From Verrucomicrobiota bacterium (GTDB lineage Bacteria; Verrucomicrobiota; Verrucomicrobiia; Opitutales; Opitutaceae): a stretch of DNA of 11,953 nt. How positions within the stretch are numbered: position 1 is the stretch's first letter; each line of letters opens with the position of its first letter. A program made the position numbers and the translations under genes. Below, one piece after another: positions 1 through 5,116 of the stretch. The stretch covers positions 1 through 11,953 of the forward strand of contig JAEXPQ010000062.1 in the NCBI GenBank assembly GCA_023446735.1, given 5' to 3'. The notes beneath the pieces are model-generated. The model did not search any database. It was not told where the DNA came from and saw only the letters and a list, made by a program, of their open reading frames with translations.

Positions 1-683
1 AGACCGTCGAGGAGTACCTCTACAGCGCGATGGAGGACTTCCGCCTCGACATCATGATCGACCAGGGGCCGAACGCCCGCAGCGTCCGCCTCTCGCTCCC
101 GCGTTTCACGCTCGTCGGCGCCACCACGCGCGCCGGCCTGCTCACCGCGCCGCTGCGCAGCCGTTTCACGCTCAACACGCGCCTCGATTTCTACAACCGC
201 GACGACCTGCTCACGATCGTCAACCGCACCTGCAAGCTGCTCAACGTCCCGATCGACGAGGGCGGCGCGAAGGAGATCGCCGCGCGCTCCCGCGGCACGC
301 CGCGCATCGTGAACAACCTCGTCAACTTCGTGCGCGACTACGCGCAGGAAAAGGCGAAGGGGAAGATCACGCAGCCCGTCGCCGCCGCCGCGCTGGAGCT
401 CCTGGAGATCGACCTCCGCGGGCTCGACGAGATGGACAAGCGTATCCTGCGCCTGATGGCGGAGTCGTACCGCGGTGGCCCGGTTGGGCTCGGCACGGTC
501 GCCGTCGCCGTGGGCGAGGAGGCCGAGACGCTCGAGGAGGTGCACGAGCCGTACCTCATCCAGGAAGGCTACCTCCAGCGCACCGCGCAGGGCCGCGTGC
601 TCACCTCAAAGGGCTGGGAAGCCATCGGCCTGCAGGCCATCGCCACCAGTCCCGGCCAGCAAGGGAACTTGCCGCTGGCCTGA
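1..683 (+). CDS. ruvB: Holliday junction branch migration ATPase RuvB, 3' part
   Basis: RuvB is the hexameric AAA+ motor that, with RuvA and RuvC, drives branch migration of Holliday junctions in cytoplasmic recombination repair. The frame is open from base 3 and gives 226 residues with no start in the window. RuvB is usually about 340 residues, so roughly the first third, including Walker A and B, lies upstream. Visible features are the sensor-1 region (FTLVGATTRAG), the LRSRF arginine-finger segment just after it, the small AAA+ lid (SRGTPRIVNNL), and the C-terminal DNA-binding winged helix, starting near DEMDKRIL and running through PYLIQEGYLQRT. The last 20 or so residues are a non-conserved tail. 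A GC-rich hairpin follows five bases after the stop. The identification is secure; only the 5' end is missing. Confidence 0.97.
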   Translation, partial: TVEEYLYSAMEDFRLDIMIDQGPNARSVRLSLPRFTLVGATTRAGLLTAPLRSRFTLNTRLDFYNRDDLLTIVNRTCKLLNVPIDEGGAKEIAARSRGTPRIVNNLVNFVRDYAQEKAKGKITQPVAAAALELLEIDLRGLDEMDKRILRLMAESYRGGPVGLGTVAVAVGEEAETLEEVHEPYLIQEGYLQRTAQGRVLTSKGWEAIGLQAIATSPGQQGNLPLA

Positions 684-687
684 ACAA

Positions 688-710
688 GGGAGTCGGCCGG
701 GGCCGCTCCC
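688..710 (+). terminator. GC-rich hairpin after ruvB
   Basis: GGGAG (688-692) and CTCCC (706-710) pair, stacked on CGGCC (694-698) and GGCCG (701-705) with one bulged T. The hairpin starts five bases after the ruvB stop. No T-tract follows, so an intrinsic terminator is only plausible. Confidence 0.35.
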
Positions 711-758
711 GCGGGTCGTGGCGGGCCCATCGACCCTATCCACCCCATTCGCTCCCTC

Positions 759-776
759 CGGCTGCTTCGCCAGCCG
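759..776. terminator. Small hairpin between ruvB and the DUF3185-like gene
   Basis: CGGCTG (759-764) and CAGCCG (771-776) form a perfect 6-bp stem with a CTTCGC loop. It lies five bases beyond the stop of the minus-strand gene and between convergent genes, so it may end transcription from either side. There is no T-tract. Confidence 0.3.
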
Positions 777-781
777 CCCCC

Positions 782-1009
782 TCACCGCTTCCGCCCGGCG
801 AAGAGCACACCGGCGCCGGCGAGTCCCACCACGCCGCCGGCGATCATGTACCACGAGTGCTCGGGCACGCGCGTCTCGCCGTCGATGGAGCGCGCCACAC
901 TGGCGAGCGTCCGCTGCGTCCGGCCCTTGAACGTGTCCCGCATGACCCAGCCGGCGTGGAACAGCCAGACCCCGGCGGCGACGAGCACGAGACCGAAAAA
1001 CGTCTTCAT
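782..1009 (-). CDS. Small two-helix membrane protein, DUF3185-like
   Basis: This encodes 75 residues starting MKTFFGLVLVAAGVWLF. A hydrophobic helix spans about residues 3-19 and a second about residues 53-71 (WYMIAGGVVGLAGAGVLFAG). Between them is a polar segment of about 30 residues, and the C-terminus is basic (GRKR). Size, helix spacing and the glycine-rich second helix followed by basic residues match the DUF3185 family of small bacterial inner-membrane proteins, whose function is unknown. The frame stays open upstream, but that extension is Gly/Ala-rich without family features, so the ATG at 1009 is preferred. A GGGG run sits directly before it and no proper ribosome site is visible. 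The gene is divergent from the PH-domain pair and convergent with ruvB. The family call is by eye. Confidence 0.7.
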   Translation of the reverse strand: MKTFFGLVLVAAGVWLFHAGWVMRDTFKGRTQRTLASVARSIDGETRVPEHSWYMIAGGVVGLAGAGVLFAGRKR

Positions 1010-1126
1010 CCCCGTCGAAGCTGGCGGCGCCGCCGGCCCGCACGCAAGCCGGGACCGAAAACGCACCGGATTGGGCCCCGCCGCTGCGCTGTTGTCTCCG
1101 CCCCCGCCCCCTGCCAGACCGCTCCC
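1010..1126. promoter_or_regulatory. Divergent intergenic region, DUF3185-like gene / PH-domain pair
   Basis: This 117-base spacer must hold promoters for both directions. The only clear element is the 12-base perfect palindrome GGCGGCGCCGCC at 1023-1034, 13 bases upstream of the minus-strand start. In such GC-rich sequence a palindrome of this kind can occur by chance. No convincing -35/-10 pair was found. Confidence 0.3.
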
Positions 1127-1690
1127 GTGCAAACGCCGCCCTCCGACGCCGCCATCCTCGCGATCACCCGGCCGCATCGCGACCTGCTCACCTACTACCT
1201 CGTCTCCGCGCTGACCGTGCCACCGCTCTACCCGGTGATGGCCGTGGTCCTGTATTTCCGGTACCACACCATGCGCTACACCTTCACCGACGAAGGCATC
1301 TCCATGCGCTGGGGCATCCTCTTCCGGCGCGAGGTCATCATCAGCTACGCGCGCATCCAGGACATCCACCTGCGGGCCAACTTCGTCGAACGCTGGCTCG
1401 GCCTAGCCCGCGTGCTCGTCCAGACCGCCAGCGGCAGCTCCGGCGCCGAGATGACCCTCGAGGGCCTCAAGGAGTACGAGGCCGTGCGCGATTTTCTCTA
1501 CCACCGCATGCGCGGCGTGAAGGATCCCGCCCACCACCCGGCCGCCCCGTCGACACCGCCCGCGGCCACCGCCCCGGGAGCCGACGCCGAACTCGCCGCC
1601 GCGCTGCGCGAAGTCGCCGCCGAACTGCGCGAAACCCGCCGTCTCCTCGCCCAACGCCAACCGGGCTCCGCGCCCTCCGCCGATGTTTGA
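1127..1690 (+). CDS. Membrane-anchored bacterial PH-domain protein (YdbS-like)
   Basis: This encodes 187 residues if the GTG at 1127 is used. The frame is open further upstream, but that part overlaps the opposite-strand gene and looks non-coding. Residues about 21-46 are hydrophobic, giving one long helix or a hairpin (LTYYLVSALTVPPLYPVMAV). They are followed by a bPH_2 (DUF304-type) domain at about 47-129: YTFTDEGISMRWGILFRREV, then ARIQDIHL, then WLGLARVLVQTASG. These match the YdbS family core of strand, 'I.y..IqdI' and 'GLa.v.v.T.sg'. A Pro/Ala linker leads to a charged helix at 153-177 that could be a coiled coil. The 3' end overlaps the next gene (ATGTTTGA), indicating translational coupling. 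The molecular role of such proteins is poorly known; in Firmicutes, YdbS/YdbT-type proteins have been linked to envelope resistance. Confidence 0.78.
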   Translation: MQTPPSDAAILAITRPHRDLLTYYLVSALTVPPLYPVMAVVLYFRYHTMRYTFTDEGISMRWGILFRREVIISYARIQDIHLRANFVERWLGLARVLVQTASGSSGAEMTLEGLKEYEAVRDFLYHRMRGVKDPAHHPAAPSTPPAATAPGADAELAAALREVAAELRETRRLLAQRQPGSAPSADV

Positions 1691-2600
1691 CCGTATCCGC
1701 TCGCTCGTGCTCCGCGCCCTGCGCGTGCCCGCGGAGCCCACCCCGCCCCTGGGGGCACCTGGCTCGGTGCGGATCTTCCGCGCCGCGCCGAACTTCTACC
1801 GCCTGCGCCTCGTCGAGTGGCTGCTCGCCCAGGCCGGCGCCGCCTTCGGTCTCGGGCTCTCGATCGTGTTCCTCTTCGCCGTGGAGGCCGAGATCGAGCA
1901 GGTCCGTGCCCAGCCGCCGTCGACCGCCGCCGTCGCGCCGGCCGACGCCCCGGCGCAAGCCGCGCCCGCCACCACCCGGCGGGCCAAACCATCCCCCCGA
2001 GACCGCGCCCTCGCCCCGTTCCACCAGGCGGCGCGCTCCGCCGCCGGGCTGCCGCCTTGGGTGCTCATGGTCGCGCACGTCTTCAAGATCGGCGCCGTGC
2101 TCGTCTTCCTCGCCCAGCTGCCCTTCAGCTACGCGGCCGTGCGCCTCGAATACGAGCAACATTGGTACATCGTCACCGACCGCAGCCTGCGTATCCGCCA
2201 CGGCCTCATCTCGGTTCTCGAGTCGACCATGAGTTTCGCCAACCTCCAGCAGGTCGTCGTCCATCAGGGCCCCCTCCAGCGCCTGCTCGGCCTCGCGGAT
2301 GTGCGCGTGCAGTCCGCCGGCGGCGGCGGCGACCAGCACGACGACAAGAAGCACGGCGAGTCGCTCCACACCGGCGTGTTCCGCGGCGTGGCCAACGCCA
2401 CCGAGATCCGCGACCTCATCCTCGAACGTCTCCGGCTTTTCCGCGAGACCGGCCTCGGCGACTCCGACGAGCCCCGCGCCCTCCCACGCGCCGCGCCGCC
2501 GGCCCTCCCCTCGCCGGCCGCACCCGAGACCCGCGCCGCCGCCGGCGAGCTCCTCGCCGAAGCCCGCGCCCTGCGCGCCGCGCTCACGCCGCCACGCTAG
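1683..2600 (+). CDS. Membrane-anchored bacterial PH-domain protein, second of a coupled pair
   Basis: This encodes 305 residues. The ATG lies inside the end of the preceding gene, with the stop of one and the start of the other sharing eight bases. Two hydrophobic segments (about 42-66 and 124-151) flank a Pro/Ala-rich and basic loop. A PH-type domain follows at about 152-250: YIVTDRSLRIRHGLISV, then MSFANLQQVVVHQGPL, then LLGLADVRVQSAGG. A polar Gly/His/Asp insertion (GGGGDQHDDKKHGESLH) sits in that domain just before its last helix (ATEIRDLILERL). The C-terminus is again a Pro/Ala linker plus a short amphipathic helix, paralleling the upstream partner. The two proteins probably form a complex in the inner membrane. 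They could be called YdbS/YdbT-like, though YdbT normally carries more PH copies. Confidence 0.75.
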   Translation: MFDRIRSLVLRALRVPAEPTPPLGAPGSVRIFRAAPNFYRLRLVEWLLAQAGAAFGLGLSIVFLFAVEAEIEQVRAQPPSTAAVAPADAPAQAAPATTRRAKPSPRDRALAPFHQAARSAAGLPPWVLMVAHVFKIGAVLVFLAQLPFSYAAVRLEYEQHWYIVTDRSLRIRHGLISVLESTMSFANLQQVVVHQGPLQRLLGLADVRVQSAGGGGDQHDDKKHGESLHTGVFRGVANATEIRDLILERLRLFRETGLGDSDEPRALPRAAPPALPSPAAPETRAAAGELLAEARALRAALTPPR

Positions 2601-2794
2601 GCAGCGGGACACCGGGAGAACAGCAGGGCGCAACCCCGGCACCGAAGCCTTCGGCAGTGGACCGGCCCAGCCAAGCAACCAACACCGCGGGGAGTTTGGG
2701 GATCAACGGCATTCTCCCCCTGAGACGTTCCGCTTTGTCCCACGCCACCTCATCCACCCCGGTGTCCCTCCTCGAATCCGCTCGCCCACCCACC
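2601..2794. other. 194-base spacer with two weak inverted repeats
   Basis: No gene is seen here. CCGAAG/CTTCGG (2642-2654, centred on one C) makes a tight short palindrome. GGGGAG (2689-2694) pairs with CTCCCC (2714-2719) across a 19-base loop. Either could weakly end the PH-domain operon, but there is no T-tract. The hydrolase promoter should lie in the right half; no recognisable hexamers were found. Confidence 0.3.
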
Positions 2795-3694
2795 ATGCGC
2801 TCCAGTCTCGCCCTCCTCTTGCTTGCGCTCTCCGCCACCCTCCGCGCCACCGAACCCGCTCCGATGCCCCCGCCGATCGACCCCGCGCTGTTCACCTACC
2901 CCGGCGCGCCCGCGCCCGCACCGATCATCCGAGGTTCGAATACCGCCGAGGGCGTCACCGTCGCCGATCTCGAGCTCGCCCTCGCCGGACCGAACCAACC
3001 AGCCGTACCGGCCTTTCTCGTCCGCCCGAGCGGCGCAGGACCGTTCGCCGCCGTGCTCTGGGTCCACTGGCTCGGCCATCCCGAGACCACCAACCGCACC
3101 CAGTTTCTCGCCGAAGCCACCGCCTTGGCGCGCGAGGGCGTCGTCTCCCTGCTCGTCGACACGATGTGGGCCCAGCCCGACTGGTACCGCCAGCGTCGCT
3201 TCGAACGCGACCGCGCCGACTCGATCGCACAGGTCGTGGCGCTTCGCCGCGCGCTCGACGTGTTGTTCGCCGAGCCCGGCGTGGACGCCGCCCGTACCGC
3301 CATCGTCGCCCACGACTATGGCGCCATGCATGCCGTCATCCTTGCCGGCGTCGACCGGCGCGTGCCGAACTACGTGCTGATCGCCGGCACGCCCAGCCTG
3401 CTCGATTGGGCGTTCTACGTGGCGAAACCCGAAACAATGGACGCCTACGTGGCCGACATGCGCGCTGTCGAGTTGAAGGACTACCTCGCCCATACCGGCC
3501 ACGCCACCTTCCTGCATCAATACGCCGAACACGACAAGTACGTGCCGCTGGTGAAGGCGCTCGAGTTCTTCAGCGCCACGGTCGGGAGCAAGCAGCTCGC
3601 TGTCTACGGCGGCGCCAGCCACGCGATGACCGAGGTCCCGGCGATCCGCCTCGACCGCACCGCCTGGCTGCGTCGCCAGCTGAGTCTGCGCTAA
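2795..3694 (+). CDS. Exported alpha/beta hydrolase, dienelactone-hydrolase-like, with Asp at the nucleophile position
   Basis: This encodes 299 residues. The frame is open far upstream, but MRSSLALLLLALSATLRA is a clear signal peptide, so the ATG at 2795 is chosen; cleavage is likely after Ala18. The mature part has an alpha/beta-hydrolase layout: strand and oxyanion region AAVLWVHWLG (85-94), cap segment with DTMWAQPDWY (122-131), nucleophile elbow VAHDYGAMHA (171-180), acid candidate Asp247 (AEHDKYVP) and catalytic His276 (GGASHAM). The elbow has Asp174 where hydrolases usually carry Ser or Cys, as in haloalkane dehalogenases and epoxide hydrolases, so the substrate may not be a simple ester. 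It stands alone, with a hairpin downstream. The substrate cannot be read from the sequence. Confidence 0.82.
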   Translation: MRSSLALLLLALSATLRATEPAPMPPPIDPALFTYPGAPAPAPIIRGSNTAEGVTVADLELALAGPNQPAVPAFLVRPSGAGPFAAVLWVHWLGHPETTNRTQFLAEATALAREGVVSLLVDTMWAQPDWYRQRRFERDRADSIAQVVALRRALDVLFAEPGVDAARTAIVAHDYGAMHAVILAGVDRRVPNYVLIAGTPSLLDWAFYVAKPETMDAYVADMRAVELKDYLAHTGHATFLHQYAEHDKYVPLVKALEFFSATVGSKQLAVYGGASHAMTEVPAIRLDRTAWLRRQLSLR

Positions 3695-3710
3695 CGCCGC
3701 CTCCAAGCGA

Positions 3711-3732
3711 ACCCGTTTGTCCTCAAGCGGGT
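3711..3732 (+). terminator. Hairpin after the alpha/beta hydrolase gene
   Basis: ACCCGTTTG (3711-3719) pairs with CAAGCGGGT (3724-3732) over nine base pairs, one of them G:T, with a TCCT loop. It lies 16 bases after the stop codon. There is no T-run downstream, so this is a terminator of the T-less kind or an mRNA 3'-end stabiliser. Confidence 0.45.
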
Positions 3733-3919
3733 CATGGACTCAGCCTGCGAAAGAGCCCATTTTCCGCCACCAACGCCGTCCGCCGCGTCTCATGCACGCG
3801 ACCGCGTTGGACGCTGCTTGGGCCGGAGACAAGGCGACGCGGTCCACCTCGGTCCCCCGATGGCGCGAGGCCGAGGAGTGCGTTCCCGCCGCGCCTCCGC
3901 AAACCACCGCGCCCGCTTC

Positions 3920-3953
3920 CGCGCTGGACTCGCCGCGCGGCGTTTCCAGCGTG
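3920..3953 (+). promoter_or_regulatory. Strong hairpin in the mnmA leader
   Basis: CGCTGGA (3922-3928) and TCCAGCG (3945-3951) form a perfect outer stem, extended outward by a G:T and a C:G pair. Inside, the 12-base palindrome CGCCGCGCGGCG (3931-3942) closes a second stem after a 2x2 internal loop. The structure ends 12 bases before the mnmA ATG and could affect ribosome access. The remainder of the 271-base gap (3695-3965) shows no gene. Confidence 0.4.
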
Positions 3954-3965
3954 ACCCCGAACACC

Positions 3966-5078
3966 ATGCGCATCCTCGTCGCCATGTCCGGCGGAGTCGA
4001 CAGCTCGGTGGCTGCCCTGCTTCTGCAGCGCGAAGGCCACGAGCTCGTCGGCGCGTACATGAAGAACTGGATCAACGAGGACAACGTGATCGGCGAGTGC
4101 CCCTGGCAGCAGGACATCGACGACGCCCGCGCCTCCGCCGAGCGCCTCGGCATCGAGTTCCGCGTCGTCAACCTCATGCACGAGTACCGCTCGCGCATCG
4201 TCGACTACCTCCTCGATGGCTACCGCCGCGGCCTCACGCCGAATCCAGACGTGATGTGCAACCGCGAGATCAAGTTCGGCGTGTTCCTCCAATGGGCCCA
4301 CGACCACGGCTTCGACGCCGTCGCCACCGGCCATTACGCCCGCCGGTTGCCGGTGGCCAGTGACCAGTTGCCGGTCACCGGTCACTGCCCACCGCTCACC
4401 GTCGACCGCTTCCAGCTCCACGAAGGCGCCGACAAGAACAAGGACCAGTCCTACTTCCTGGCGCTGCTCCGGCAGGACCAACTCGCCGCCGCTCGTTTTC
4501 CGCTCGGCGACCTCACCAAGCCCGAGGTCCGCGCCCTCGCCGCCGCCGGCGGTCTGCCCAACGCCGCCAAGAAGGACAGCCAGGGTATCTGCTTCATCGG
4601 CCAGGTGCGCATGCAGGACTTCCTCCGCGCCTACGTGCCCGACGCCCCCGGGCCCATCGTCCGCGCCACCGATGGTCGGATACTCGGCGAGCACCGCGGC
4701 CTCCACCTTTTCACCCTCGGCCAGCGCAAGGGCATCGGCATCCCCTCCAACACCGACAACAAGGCCTACGTCGTCGTCGCCAAACGCGCCGAGGACCGCG
4801 CCCTGCTCGTCGACTTCGATGGGCCGGACGCGCTCGGCCTGCACACGACCAGCGTGCGCGTCCACGCGCTCAGCTGGATCGGGGAACCGGTGACAACCGC
4901 CCGCGACCTCGAGGGCCGCGTGCGCTACCGCGACCCGCGCGTCGCGCTCCGTTTCGAACCGCAGCCCGACGGCACCGCGCTCGTCCATTTCCGCGAACCG
5001 CAGCGCGGCCTTGCCGCCGGCCAGATCCTCGCGCTGCACGACGGCGAGCGCCTCTTGGGCGGCGGCGTCTACTTCTGA
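3966..5078 (+). CDS. mnmA: tRNA-specific 2-thiouridylase MnmA
   Basis: MnmA adenylates and thiolates U34 of the Lys, Glu and Gln tRNAs (s2U) in the cytoplasm, using sulfur relayed from a cysteine desulfurase. The protein has 370 residues, normal for the family. Visible features are the PP-loop SGGVDSS (8-14), the catalytic Cys98 in NPDVMCNREIKF, the TGHYAR motif (121-126), NKDQSYFL (158-165), the second catalytic Cys209 in DSQGICFIG, and LGQRKGIG (251-258), with the beta-barrel domain ending GGGVYF. Cys98 and Cys209 correspond to E. coli Cys102 and Cys199. The frame extends upstream to 3717, but that part is not MnmA-like; MRILVAMSGGVDSS is the canonical beginning. No Shine-Dalgarno is visible. 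The loop after TGHYAR is about 15 residues longer than in E. coli and is encoded by a palindromic repeat (4346-4387). Confidence 0.97.
   Translation: MRILVAMSGGVDSSVAALLLQREGHELVGAYMKNWINEDNVIGECPWQQDIDDARASAERLGIEFRVVNLMHEYRSRIVDYLLDGYRRGLTPNPDVMCNREIKFGVFLQWAHDHGFDAVATGHYARRLPVASDQLPVTGHCPPLTVDRFQLHEGADKNKDQSYFLALLRQDQLAAARFPLGDLTKPEVRALAAAGGLPNAAKKDSQGICFIGQVRMQDFLRAYVPDAPGPIVRATDGRILGEHRGLHLFTLGQRKGIGIPSNTDNKAYVVVAKRAEDRALLVDFDGPDALGLHTTSVRVHALSWIGEPVTTARDLEGRVRYRDPRVALRFEPQPDGTALVHFREPQRGLAAGQILALHDGERLLGGGVYF
4346..4387. repeat. Palindromic repeat inserted in frame within mnmA
   Basis: The direct repeat GTTGCCGGT occurs at 4346-4354 and 4367-4375, a 21-base period that keeps frame. The inverted repeat CAGTGACC/GGTCACTG occurs at 4358-4365 and 4380-4387, and the 7-base pieces GGTCACC and GGTCACT are adjacent. 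It encodes LPVASDQLPVTGH between the TGHYAR motif and the KDQSYFL motif, where MnmA normally has a short variable loop. Confidence 0.6.
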
Positions 5079-5085
5079 CCATTGA

Positions 5086-5116
5086 CGCCGGCGCCGGCGG
5101 AAGCCGCTACGGCTTT
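5086..5116. terminator. Bidirectional hairpin region between convergent mnmA and the GH27 gene
   Basis: A 14-base perfect palindrome, CGCCGGCGCCGGCG (5086-5099), is followed by AAGCCG-CTA-CGGCTT (5101-5115) and a further T. The second stem carries the GH27 stop codon (TAG on the minus strand) in its loop. The position in a 28-base gap between convergent genes fits a shared terminator. Confidence 0.45.

Noticed and set aside
1467..2678. Minus-strand open frame of 403 codons opposite the PH-domain pair
   Set aside because: It is a shadow frame; the plus-strand pair has transmembrane helices and PH motifs.
3717..3965. N-terminal extension of MnmA from an upstream TTG
   Set aside because: The added residues are not conserved-looking and the canonical MnmA N-terminus starts at 3966.
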